Source of the DNA: Jaenimonas drosophilae
Lineage: Eukaryota > Euglenozoa > Kinetoplastea > Trypanosomatida > Trypanosomatidae
Direction: 5' to 3'
Assembly: GCA_030849065.1 (NCBI GenBank)
Contig: JASAON010001642.1
Coordinates: forward strand, 62,001-126,000
Length of the DNA: 64,000 nucleotides
A program made the position numbers and the translations under genes. This document shows positions 9,701-19,423 of the stretch, piece by piece. Each line of letters starts with the position of its first letter. The first letter of the stretch is position 1. Under the pieces are notes generated by a model. That model was not told the DNA's origin. It saw only the letters and a program-made list of their open reading frames with translations, and did no database searches.

Positions 9701-12700
9701 TACCATATGCGCAGATGATCACATCTGATTTTTTTTTGGTTTTGGGCTTTTTTCGTTGTTGTACTTGTCGTGTGTTCAGGATTCATTAACCGTTTCTTGG
9801 GTAATGCTCGAAAGCCCACGTCTTTCTCCCATCCCTCCTACAGGCAGCTGCATTCATCAGCGCCACAGCAATTGGTCGCTGGCCAATGTGCGCAAACCAG
9901 AAGCGGAGCGGTTATCTCCCACAGGGGGAGGGGAGAGACATACGGCCAGGAGCGCCGCCCCCCAAATCCTCACGCACAGATGCAGTACGGACGAACCTGC
10001 ATCACTGCACTTACGGATGGCCCACAAAACCTAGCCTCAAGACAGTGGCCGAGTAGAGATTATTGTGGTTCTCTTATTGAGCGGGCAAAAAAAAAACTGG
10101 ATGGAGGCCACAATGAGGCGAATCCGCAGCCGAAAAACCAGCATTTGTGAGCATTTCCGTGTGTTCCCTGATGTTACGCACATCGAAATGTCTTTGTGTG
10201 TCTGTCGTTGCTGCTCTCACGCCATCAACAGCAGTTTGCGACACACGACACACACGGACTCTACAGAAAAAGAAAATGGGAACGGGTTTTTCAGTGCTTC
10301 CGCCGCTGGGGCTTGACAGCGCATACTATACACGCGTGGCCACTTTCCTCCTTTATTCCTCCGGCAAACAGCTGTATCCATACACGATGATTACCTCCTT
10401 TTGTTTTGTATTTGTACTTCTAATTTTCTGGCCTTCTCCGATGTCGTGTTTGATGACCCCTTATGAAAAGTCGCTGAACCCTGACACGTCATCATGTGCT
10501 AGGGTATGCACACTCTGAGCTATCTGGCATGCCCATTGCTCGCGCACTGCTTTGTGTTTGTTTCTGTGTTCCTTCGCAGATGTGCTACTTTGCCTTCGTG
10601 CCACCCTGAACACTGCAATGATGATTTCGAGGTGGGATGTGCTCACCTCATGCGGTCACCCGGTATGAACACTTCGGCTTTTCCTGTCCGTCATTTCAGC
10701 CAGCCACACCACAGCTACATTGTCCACACAGTCTTTCCCCCGCAGTTCATTTTTTCTGAGCAATCACTTGTTCACTCTCATGTGTAACTGCGTTTGATAT
10801 GTGTAACTGCGGTCATCCATTCATTCTTTTGTGGATGTGGCTCATTATGAGCGCGGTTGGTGGCATCAAGACACATCTCGAGACGTATTCTAGGGAGGGG
10901 GGGTGAATGAGCATCGAACAGGTCGCTGACGACCACTGTTCGCCACCTTTGTGGCGGACCAAACGTGCTCATGCTCCCATGTTTCAGTGATTTAAGTACC
11001 CCCTCTCCCTTTTTCGTCCTCTCTCTTCATCCCTTTTACCTCTCTCTCTCTCACTCCCGGAACTGGTAACCCATAATAACGACGAGTCGCCAAACTGCAT
11101 TTCCATGCAGCGACGATTCTTGGGGTGCGACGGCACCACAGTGACGGGAGCTTTTGTGTTGCAGCGTATGCTCATCCATCCTACTTTCCTTGGTGCCTCT
11201 ACTACTTCCCTTATGCGGGCATCTCTCAAATCACCGTGTATACCTCATTCACAACCCCGATTCACAAACAACGACGTTTTTATCACGTGTTTGAGGTGGT
11301 GTTCACCCGACGGGAGTAACGTCCACCCTTTACCCTTCCCCCGCCTTCAGGCAGACATTTCTTTCATGTCCGTTGTTATTTTACCCGCTCATTGTTCACC
11401 GAATGTCTTTTTTTGTAATCGGAAGAAATTGGCTTAACATGTTGGTTCGTTTGCTTCTTTCTGATTCTCTCCTTTAGTTTCAGTCGTCCCCACACGCATG
11501 ATTGTTTTTCCCCCCTTCGCTCACCACAGTTTTATTTTTCGTTGTTGTTTTGATTTTTCATGCTGTAGAGGCGAAGCCGGAAACAAGTACGAAGAGCACT
11601 TATGAGCTAGGCTACATATTTCTTCTGTGAGTGTTTCCGAATGCCTAATTTTCATCTTGGCTTGTTTTCCCGTGGCCAAGTGTCCATGCAGTTGGTGAGA
11701 TGATTCACTGCTGACGTAGTTGGACAAGAATTTTGGCATGAAGGAGTACCCTTTCGCAGTACCATCATCAACATTGGAGGCTTAAGAAACTGTGAACAAA
11801 AAAGCGAGCGCCTGTGGTGGGCCTTCCCCTCCTCACACACGGGCCACTGTGAATTCGTTGTTGGTTCTCATTCGCCGTTGTGTCGAATCGCAGATTCTCG
11901 CCAATGACACGTCACTAAAGATGCACCATATCGATGCCATGAGTGCGCGTACATATATACTTGTGTGTTTGTGTGTTGACGATCATCAATTTCCCCCGTT
12001 TATGCAAATCCAATTGGCGTCATGACCTCTGTCGATTCAACATTAGACCAACGGTCTTTCGATTCGCTCACGGATGATTGATGACGGTTGTTCACATCAC
12101 GCATATATCACAACTCGATTAGGGAGTCGAATAGCAGACCTACGTGGATGTCCACGCGGGCACTACGGTTTGTGTGCTCTTTTCGTCCTCCTGCATCGTG
12201 ATTGCTCAGCAATGGCCCGCTATTGGTGGATTCCCGTCGTCTTTCGTTCATTTACCTCTCTCTCTCCCTTCAAACACTTCCCTTTCTGTTAACCACGGAA
12301 GCACTGTATCAGCAAAGTACGTCGTACTCATCTGTGGCTGATACCTGTGCTTTTGTTTGGTTTTCTTTTACTTTATTTTGTGCGAAAAAAAAAGCGTGAC
12401 TGGGCTGGAGGTGAACGACAAAAGGATGAACACATGTCATGCACGTGCCAGCGTCGTATCAAAGCCATGTATGTATATACGTTTATACTTTCTTTTTTTT
12501 TCCTTTGGTGTGAACACAACATGACATGGATGACTCAACTGGCGGCATTGACGAATGTTGAAAAGCTTCATCCTGGATGATTTTTTTTCTTTACCTTTGC
12601 TCATATGATATGATCATTATGGCTGGTGTACACAACAAGAGTGCGTTTTGTGTTTATCTCTAGCCAAACTCCTCCTCTCTCTTCCTGCCAATCTCTTCTT

Positions 12701-12868
12701 GGTTGATAGCCTCCCTCAAAATAGGTGGATGCTAAGCGAAGGCATCTCTTCACTATAGAGCTCCTAATACGTTTCACAATTTCCACCACGCACTCCTGCA
12801 ACACTGTCTAAGTGTACAAGACACTGAATCACAACGACTGACGAAGGGCGCCGACCCAACACCCTTCT
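6761..12868 (+). other. 6.1 kb region without a recognisable gene
   Basis: Both flanking genes are on the plus strand, so this is not a strand-switch region. I find no frame longer than about 140 codons and none with protein-like composition; most are Phe/Ser/Leu/Cys-rich by-products of T-rich DNA. It contains many T-runs, CT-rich tracts, a G-run near 10890-10900, two adjacent hairpins at 10917-10959 and a 12-base repeat (10781-10792 and 10800-10811). I see no tRNA-like B box. The simplest reading is a very long 3' UTR of the RRM gene plus the 5' UTR of the next gene; unannotated non-coding RNAs or a degenerate retroposon are alternatives. Confidence 0.6.
10917..10959 (+). repeat. Two adjacent hairpin-forming inverted repeats
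   Basis: Hairpin 1 (10917-10940) pairs AACAG + GTCG with CGAC + CTGTT around a CTGA loop, with a 2-base bulge (CA). Hairpin 2 (core 10941-10956) pairs CGCCAC with GTGGCG around a CTTT loop and can extend to about 9 pairs, sharing three bases with hairpin 1. They sit inside the gene-free interval. They could be a small structured RNA or a UTR element, or chance. Confidence 0.45.
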
Positions 12869-15800
12869 ATGTGTGATGGGGATGATGCACGAATCAGCAG
12901 GACCATTGATGAGAGCCTTCATGTTGCTGAAACCTTGTGTTCACGACGCCGTCCACTAAAGGCCTTCCTCGTCCTCACCTCTTCTCTTGCGCGGTGCCAC
13001 GGAGGCCTCCTTGGCTGTGCCAAGGTGGGTAACCCCAACGGAGGCTGGGCATCCATCAGCTCCGGGTTGGTTCTTCCCGTTACACTTCGCCAGGAGGAGT
13101 GTCTGCTGCGTGTTCGAGCCGCCGAGTGCCTTCTTCTCAATGATCCTGCAGTGCTCTGCACTGCTTCACAACCTCGGCCCTCCAACGGGCCGCACTTACA
13201 GCGACTCAGCCGTTCAGCCATCAAGCAGCGATGGGAGCTCGCCCTCACGGTTTTGGCGCCATGCTTTCCAGCTGGAAGTGGTGGCGGTAGGGCAAGTGCT
13301 GGGGTATGGAGCGATGCGATGGGGGACCTGAGCGGTGCCAGCAACGTCTCGGCGTTGAATCTACGACCAGCCATTTTTCACGTGTCAGCCGTTGCGGCTG
13401 TGGTGTGGCCTCGGCATGCCTTTCACATTCTTTCATCAAGCACCCCGATGGATTTTGGCCCATCGAACGAAGTGCGTCGCATTCCTCTAGCGGTGGCCAT
13501 CAAGGCACATGTTCTGTTGGCATCTATTCATCGACTGAAGCACAAACATCGACGTGCCCTGGATAAGTTACTCGACGCACAACGTCTTGTTGCAGAGGTG
13601 TTTGGAGGTGGTCCGGGGAGTGATGCGATTCAGATATCTGTTCGTCAGCTGGTGCGGGAGCTTCAGCTGAGGCACTTTCCTTCTTCTTCACCTTCAGCAT
13701 CTCATGCAGAAGAGCTTCGGAGTTTCTGGGAGCAACTTCATGCCCATCTTCATGACCTCATCTTGATGGAGAAGCAGCGCTGCGAGCTGCTCCTTCGCGT
13801 TGAGCTTTGTAGCACGTACTATGGCATGGCGATGTCCAGCACAACATGGATGGATAGTCACAAAGTTCGTCGTCTTGGGGTTGCTGGGGGCCCATCAACT
13901 TCCGCATCTGCGTATGATGCACAGCGCATACACAAGGAGCTCCTTCACTGTGTAAGTGAGCTCTACACATTGTCTTCCATTAGGTTTGATGACAAGCCAA
14001 TGAAGGGAGACGGCATAGACACACTCAGAACAGTGGTTCATCCCTCACTGCTTATTTATTGCCTACCAGTGCCACCAACAAAAGACGGGGCTTCCATTCA
14101 TCCGCTGCAGATACTGAGCACCGAGGTGATGCTGGAGGTTCTCCGTCACTACCACTGCATTGCCATCTTGATGCATCTCAACTGCTCTACACACAGCATG
14201 ATGAGTCTGCGAGCATCAGTACCACCGCGTGAAGGACAGCCATTGAATCCTACTGCCACGTACTGCGGTTTGCTGAAGGAGCTTCATGAATGTATCTCCG
14301 ATGGCCTAGGAGGCAACCAGACCTCACCAGGAAAGAGCGCCGCTCTTCTGGATAGACTGTGTATAGAGGCCTTCCAGTCTCCGGGTCACAGCATGGCTGG
14401 CACTTCGCCGCACGAGCATCAGATTCGGGACGAATTCTCTGACTGCACCCGTAGTCTCAAGCGTCCTCGCCAGGAGGGGGATTGCGTGGATGCTTCTTCC
14501 GCACGCTTGAGTCCAGTTGTTTGTCGCATCATACATCTCTACTTGGATCTTCTTCATCAACAACGTGGACTGACTCCGTGCAGCCAATCCTCATCCTTTG
14601 GCAGCGGATCAGTAAAAGAGGAAGTCTCTGAAGTACCAAAGACGTTGAGCCCGTTGCCAGTGGCATCACAACTGCTTCGTTCAGTGGATGCTGCCATGGT
14701 AGCCTTGGGTGACGAATTCGATCGTCGAACGCAACGAGATGAACTGTGCCCTCGCTCAGCAGCTCTTTGCGCCACGGCACCGTCACAAATGAAGTTTTTG
14801 GTTCAAATCAAAGCCTCGTCCCTCGTCTCCATGGCTGCTCTGGCGCTCACCCAACTACGAGTGGGTGAGGCCATCGACTACGTCAAGGAGCTCCAAAAGT
14901 GTCTTCGCCTCTTCCATCGCCACACGGAATTCTTGGTCCCTGATTTTCACATGATCACCGCATGTGTGGGGATGTACACGCACTTCCGCGATCTACCGGA
15001 ATGCAGCAGCCACACCACGAGCAGCACCAAGACTTCTTCCACTGATGGATTGGGAAAACAACACCAGGCAAGCATGGTTCTCACGGATGACATGCGAAGT
15101 GAGCTCAGTGTGGACGTGGGAATTCCTTTTCTGCATCTTGAAGCTGCAGCTGCGTGGACTCGTTCTGGCCTGCTCGTTCCTGCATGGAAAGTGACTCTCA
15201 TTCGACTACTGCAGACGCTTGCGGTTCATCAGGTTGCCAGTGGAGGTGGCTGTGTAGCATCCTTCATGCCACGGAGTACAGCCACGGAGAGCGCTGAATG
15301 CTCCTCCGGAGCTCTTCATTTTCGTCCTCTTTCCACCGCCGCGCAGGTCCGATGCTCAACCGCGCTGCCTGTTATGCTCCATTCGCTTGAAGCACGTTGT
15401 GGAGGGGAGATTTCCCCTGGGCTGCCTGGGTGGACTCCGGTGATGCAAGCAGTACTTCACCTGCTGCGTGGGATGAAGGCTCTCAGCGAGGACCGTGATG
15501 AACCTACCTCCATGCGCTGTCTGAGATCATCTGCTTACATGGCAAAGCGCCAGTTGGCCATGCTCCATCCCTTCGTAAGCGACGCCCTGCATCTTTTGGC
15601 AACAGCAAGTGGGCAATTCAACGGTCATGCCTCTGTCGGAGATGAATCGTCATCCACTCCTACCGCACTGGCAGTAGCACGGCAGGTGGCTCAACGCTCG
15701 GCGAACGATACGGCCATCTTCCATGTGGAGGCGCAGGAAGAGGAGGAAGAGCTGCTGCAACCTCGGGCATCCACCCCCAAGCGAGCTGCGGAAGGTGGAT

Positions 15801-15937
15801 GCGCCTCCGCTCACGGCATGTGGGAGGAGGAGATGCAGCAGTTATGTTCTCAAGGAAGTGCCACAAAGGATCTGATCCAGGTACTCCAGTTTCTGCCTGG
15901 ATCGGCAGACTACCCATCGAGGTGTGATGACGTCTAG
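12869..15937 (+). CDS. Large helical-repeat protein, unknown function
   Basis: The 1022-residue product begins at an ATG and is predominantly helical, with scattered TPR-like pairs such as RRALDKLLDAQRLVAEVF (about residues 225-250) and SLVSMAALALTQLRVGEAID (about 650-670). These are interrupted by Ser/Thr-rich low-complexity stretches (for example SSTKTSSTD and the acidic EAQEEEEELLQ near the C-terminus). There are no transmembrane segments or catalytic motifs. The layout (irregular TPR solenoid with a repeat about aggregating or loading) is reminiscent of MAU2/SCC4 cohesin loaders or APC5-like scaffolds, but this is only an impression and I assign no name. The length and continuous frame make it a real gene. 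Confidence 0.85.
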   Translation: MCDGDDARISRTIDESLHVAETLCSRRRPLKAFLVLTSSLARCHGGLLGCAKVGNPNGGWASISSGLVLPVTLRQEECLLRVRAAECLLLNDPAVLCTASQPRPSNGPHLQRLSRSAIKQRWELALTVLAPCFPAGSGGGRASAGVWSDAMGDLSGASNVSALNLRPAIFHVSAVAAVVWPRHAFHILSSSTPMDFGPSNEVRRIPLAVAIKAHVLLASIHRLKHKHRRALDKLLDAQRLVAEVFGGGPGSDAIQISVRQLVRELQLRHFPSSSPSASHAEELRSFWEQLHAHLHDLILMEKQRCELLLRVELCSTYYGMAMSSTTWMDSHKVRRLGVAGGPSTSASAYDAQRIHKELLHCVSELYTLSSIRFDDKPMKGDGIDTLRTVVHPSLLIYCLPVPPTKDGASIHPLQILSTEVMLEVLRHYHCIAILMHLNCSTHSMMSLRASVPPREGQPLNPTATYCGLLKELHECISDGLGGNQTSPGKSAALLDRLCIEAFQSPGHSMAGTSPHEHQIRDEFSDCTRSLKRPRQEGDCVDASSARLSPVVCRIIHLYLDLLHQQRGLTPCSQSSSFGSGSVKEEVSEVPKTLSPLPVASQLLRSVDAAMVALGDEFDRRTQRDELCPRSAALCATAPSQMKFLVQIKASSLVSMAALALTQLRVGEAIDYVKELQKCLRLFHRHTEFLVPDFHMITACVGMYTHFRDLPECSSHTTSSTKTSSTDGLGKQHQASMVLTDDMRSELSVDVGIPFLHLEAAAAWTRSGLLVPAWKVTLIRLLQTLAVHQVASGGGCVASFMPRSTATESAECSSGALHFRPLSTAAQVRCSTALPVMLHSLEARCGGEISPGLPGWTPVMQAVLHLLRGMKALSEDRDEPTSMRCLRSSAYMAKRQLAMLHPFVSDALHLLATASGQFNGHASVGDESSSTPTALAVARQVAQRSANDTAIFHVEAQEEEEELLQPRASTPKRAAEGGCASAHGMWEEEMQQLCSQGSATKDLIQVLQFLPGSADYPSRCDDV

Positions 15938-16210
15938 GGGCATCCTTATTAGATGTGTTCCCGCCCTCCTATGTTGTTTTGTTTTCCACAGACTTGAGAC
16001 CTCATTGAGAGCCTCTCACTTAAACTGCTTCTGGCACGATTTTACTTGTGCTTCTCATGACTCGCCGCGTCAGCTTCAAACATGCATCACATGGCTCACG
16101 CATCCATTGTCTTCTCTCTGAATGCGTACCTTGGGCTCACCACTACAGCTTCCTTTGATTAGGCCGCGCACTTAGGCGCCCACATTACTTGATTCACGGC
16201 TGCACGAAAC

Positions 16211-17545
16211 ATGTTTGAGAGCAACCTCCTCTCACAAATCAACACACGCTCTCCTCTTCCCACTTTTGTGGAGGTGGAGGTGGTTCAAAGCATCAACAGC
16301 TCCTTGCAAAGGCTATTCCAGTTTGCACATGCAGCCTTGGCTGAGAAGAGTGACCTCGCTGCACGCCTGCAGCCATGGACAGACGAACTCTTCTACGTTG
16401 GTGTCGCTGTGATTGAACGCATGTTGGTCTTCAACGCTGACACGACGGTGGCGGAGCTGCTGTTTGAACTTCGCCGTGGACGCCTGTCGGGCCCATGCGC
16501 AATGCCTCCACGCCACGCCAAGCCCTTCCGTGGGGAGCACCTGCGCTTTCTTCTCTTTGGCCCCGCACCGGCCCCATCCCCGGAGCTCCAGTCCATGGGC
16601 CTGGTGAACTCCCCCAGTGTTAGTCACAGCCAAGCAGGGCTCGCTAAGGAGATGGCGCAGCTGGCATCGCCCATTGACAACACGCCAGAGATTGTGGGTC
16701 TTCACGATGCTACGGCCACCCCGTCCATGGATGTGGCAGATAGTCCAGGTGGGGCAGATATGCATGTGGAGGAGCTGTACTCCTCGACGCATGCGTCCTA
16801 CGGCCACCTTCGCCTCCAGCCCCTCAGCCATCATCAGCAAATCATTTCGTTGCTGCTCCTGACGCTCAAGCCTTACCTTGAGAAGAAAGCCTCGGAGTGG
16901 TACCTTCGTGAGACGGACCCCTCACCAGATGCGGTGGCAATTCGTCAATCGTACGCCCGACGATATCCCTCCAGAGCGGAGCTGATCCGCCTCCTTGTAC
17001 GCTTTGTCTATCCAGCCTATCACGTCATCTCTGAAAGTGCCAACTTCTTGTTCAAGTTCCTCTTCTTGCTGGAGCTCACACCCTTCTACTCCCCGTGGCA
17101 CCGCATATTTGGCATCGTTGTACGCCGCAGCACCATGAAGGATTCGATGCTCGTCTCCAGTGGACCCGCACGACGGGCATGTCTCTTGGCACGCATGATC
17201 GTCCTTCTCATTGTGGTTGGCTTCCGCCTGCTTGACTTCACACGAGGTAGCAGTAGCAGCAGCGGTAGCTCACCGCAGGCCATGGGCATCAATGAGGATC
17301 TCCCCATCCCCCCGCCCCCGGTGTGGGGCGTGGATGCGCCACTTCCCATCGCAGAGGGGTCACTGCCGGATAAGGGATGCTGCCCCATTTGCCGGCAGCG
17401 CGTTCAGAATGCATCGGTGTGCACTTCATCAGGTGTGGTGTGTTGCTACCCCTGCCTCCAGGCATACCTCAGGGAGCATCAGTCCTGCCCTGTCACTGGA
17501 AAGTCTGCCAGCCTGGAGAACATCCGACGCGTGTATGAATGCTAA
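16211..17545 (+). CDS. PEX12: Peroxin-12, RING peroxin of the glycosome import machinery
   Basis: The 444-residue protein shows the PEX12 layout. The N-terminal domain (PTFVEVEVVQSINSSLQRLF) and the conserved LKPYLEKKASEWYLRE segment are followed by membrane helices (FLFKFLFLLELTPFYSPWHR; RMIVLLIVVGFRLLDFTR). A PIPPPPVWG proline stretch then leads to a C-terminal incomplete RING: C390-C391-P-I-C394, CYPCLQAYLREHQSCPVTG. PEX12 forms, with PEX2 and PEX10, the ubiquitin-ligase/retrotranslocation channel that recycles PEX5; in trypanosomatids this serves glycosomes. Like other PEX12 proteins it lacks some zinc ligands of a full RING. A roughly 100-residue insertion (about residues 110-215, Pro/Ser/His-rich) makes it longer than human PEX12 (359). 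Confidence 0.93.
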   Translation: MFESNLLSQINTRSPLPTFVEVEVVQSINSSLQRLFQFAHAALAEKSDLAARLQPWTDELFYVGVAVIERMLVFNADTTVAELLFELRRGRLSGPCAMPPRHAKPFRGEHLRFLLFGPAPAPSPELQSMGLVNSPSVSHSQAGLAKEMAQLASPIDNTPEIVGLHDATATPSMDVADSPGGADMHVEELYSSTHASYGHLRLQPLSHHQQIISLLLLTLKPYLEKKASEWYLRETDPSPDAVAIRQSYARRYPSRAELIRLLVRFVYPAYHVISESANFLFKFLFLLELTPFYSPWHRIFGIVVRRSTMKDSMLVSSGPARRACLLARMIVLLIVVGFRLLDFTRGSSSSSGSSPQAMGINEDLPIPPPPVWGVDAPLPIAEGSLPDKGCCPICRQRVQNASVCTSSGVVCCYPCLQAYLREHQSCPVTGKSASLENIRRVYEC

Positions 17546-17865
17546 TGGAGGTTTCGAGCCACTACTTCTATCGTTATTCACCCCACTTCATACGTTCGTC
17601 ACGCCTCTTTCCCTGATGACCACGCCCACTACCGCTCAGCAACCGAATCAAGGAGGAGCGCAGTAGCACATCAAAAGAGAAGCAACGAGTGAACCAACGT
17701 AAGTCACACTCCATTCATCAGCAACCCTCATTCTGCATACATGCCTCTAATGTTTGAATTACTGCCACAACACAACTCCCTTTTTTTTTTTGGCTCGTAC
17801 TGTCGTTCGATCTTGTTTTGTGTTGTAGTTGTATTGGTTGAGATACACAAAACTGTAGTGAAGTG
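17546..17865 (+). other. Spacer between PEX12 and the zinc-ribbon gene
   Basis: No gene seen. A T/C-rich tract (about 17781-17825, including a T11 run) ends in GTAG, with AG at 17827-17828, a probable trans-splice acceptor about 40 bases before the next start. Confidence 0.45.
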
Positions 17866-18336
17866 ATGGGCGGAATCAAGGGTGGAGTTGGGAGTTTCCT
17901 CCTCCGTCGTACCGCAGCAAAGTCGATTCGTCAACGCTACCAAACAGGTCCGCAGTTCAACAAGCGGAAGAACTTCAGCTTTCCCAAAGGACATCATCAA
18001 CTGCACCGTCGTGTTGCGCCTGGAATTCAGAATGGATCACCCACGCACCAGCTGGAGTACCAACGCTACTCCCACCTTCCTGGAGATGTGCGTTGCCGTC
18101 CAGCTCAGGATTTCACGTACTCTCATCGAGCAGACAAAGCACTCTACGCATGGGCTCCGCAAGGGAAGCTGAAGCTCTACCAGATTGGAGGAAAACGGGA
18201 AACCTTCGTATGTTATCGCTGTGGTTATCCAGTCCGTAGTGCCCTTGTTGCCATCAAGGAAGACAACTGGGATTTCCGCATGTGCTATAATTGCTACGTT
18301 GCTACCCGGGCTAATGGTATGGAGAACTCGACGTGA
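17866..18336 (+). CDS. Zinc-ribbon protein with bL27-like stretch, probable mitoribosomal protein
   Basis: The 156-residue basic protein starts at the ATG at 17866. A mitochondrial presequence-like start (MGGIKGGVGSFLLRRTAAKS) is followed by a stretch from YQRYSHLPGDVRC to DKALYAWAPQGKLKLYQ. The spacing of Arg, Pro-Gly, Val, Asp-x-x-Leu-x-Ala and Gly there resembles the core of ribosomal protein bL27 (RQRGTxxxPGxxVxxGxDxTLFAxxxG). The C-terminus has two Cys pairs, CYRCGYP and CYNCYVA, spaced as a zinc ribbon. Kinetoplastid mitoribosomes are rich in proteins with added domains, so a bL27m fused to a zinc ribbon is a plausible but unproven reading. It could equally be another lineage-specific mitochondrial zinc protein. 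Confidence 0.7.
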   Translation: MGGIKGGVGSFLLRRTAAKSIRQRYQTGPQFNKRKNFSFPKGHHQLHRRVAPGIQNGSPTHQLEYQRYSHLPGDVRCRPAQDFTYSHRADKALYAWAPQGKLKLYQIGGKRETFVCYRCGYPVRSALVAIKEDNWDFRMCYNCYVATRANGMENST

Positions 18337-18575
18337 GCTTCCCTTTCGTTCTGCCTCCTCCTTCTTCACAGAGCCTCAGAAGTACCGCCGTTTGTTGAAT
18401 GCTGGACAAATTCCGCTGAAAGTCGTCACTAAAGTATCCTGTTTTCTGTCACTGGCTGCGAGAGAAGCATCTGGTATGTTTCGTTGTTGTTGTTTTTCAG
18501 TGAGACTGTCATGCGGCTCCCTTCCTCTACCCTTATTCACTACAGCCCTCTCTTTAGCTCTAGAGCAGTTCAAAG

Positions 18576-19154
18576 ATGAGCCACTATGACAGCTACGGAA
18601 CGGATCCCACTGCATACGCCGCACAACAACAGCAACCTCAGGTGGTAGATCCTCGTCCCCCAGGAATTAGCGAGAAGCAGGACACCATTATTCAGCACGT
18701 GGCAGAGTATGTGGTGCATTCCTGTGATAGTGCCCGATATCAACATAAGCTGCGCAATCGGACCAAGTTCAATAGCTACTTTTCCTTCCTCGACCCTTCA
18801 CACAACTATCACAACTACTACGAATACTTGTTGAAGTCCTACGCTTACTGGAAGGAGCAAGCAATGGCAGCGGCACAAGTCGGAGCAATGTCTGTGGCGA
18901 CGGAAGATCCGTCGAGGACAGCAGCAACAGCTCAATCCTACTATGCTAACTATGATGATTACTACCAGGATAGCGGTGTGCTGCAGCAGCCATCAGCATC
19001 AACGCAAGCTGAGCCACTCGTGAATCATCCCGTGGCTGAGGCTGGGTGGAGTGGTGAGAACCATGCCGCTGTGGTGGATGAGGATGACGAGGAGGAGCAG
19101 TACGAGCTTGTGATGGAGAATGGGGTGCAACGCTTGGTACCGCGACGTCATTGA
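18576..19154 (+). CDS. SURP (SWAP) domain protein, likely pre-mRNA splicing factor
   Basis: The 192-residue protein has a SURP module at about residues 35-90: a helix with IIQHVAEYVVHSC, then the conserved KLRNRTKFNSYFSFLDPSHNYHNYYEYLL, matching the consensus of small residues, N-x-x-F-x-FL and H-x-Y-x-Y-Y. SURP domains occur in SF3a subunit 1 (SF3A1/PRP21) and other splicing regulators and bind SF1 or SF3a60. The N-terminus is Tyr/Gln-rich and the C-terminus acidic (VVDEDDEEEQYELV), ending LVPRRH. It is much shorter than SF3A1 and has only one SURP module, so it is either a divergent SF3a120-like protein or a separate factor. Confidence 0.85.
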   Translation: MSHYDSYGTDPTAYAAQQQQPQVVDPRPPGISEKQDTIIQHVAEYVVHSCDSARYQHKLRNRTKFNSYFSFLDPSHNYHNYYEYLLKSYAYWKEQAMAAAQVGAMSVATEDPSRTAATAQSYYANYDDYYQDSGVLQQPSASTQAEPLVNHPVAEAGWSGENHAAVVDEDDEEEQYELVMENGVQRLVPRRH

Positions 19155-19423
19155 GCTCTCTGTGATCGAATAAGGACAGACCATTTCTTCTGCAACTGAT
19201 TGCATGCTTTCTGCACCATCTCCGCTACCCCATTCTAGTAAGAAGAGCTATATATACTTCATCTCCATCCTCCTTCGTCATTATCTCGTCAGTATTTGTG
19301 TTGAGCTTTGACTACTAGATTCTAGCGCCACACCACGTTCTTCTATAGTTGCTGCAATCACAACTATCCCCGTGCCTAACACATTGAGCGAACATCTCAT
19401 CACCAACTGCAACTCATACCAAC

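Noticed and set aside
12869..15937. Assignment of the 1022-residue protein as MAU2/SCC4 cohesin loader
   Set aside because: Only a general helical-repeat impression; no diagnostic motif, so left unnamed. A profile search would decide.
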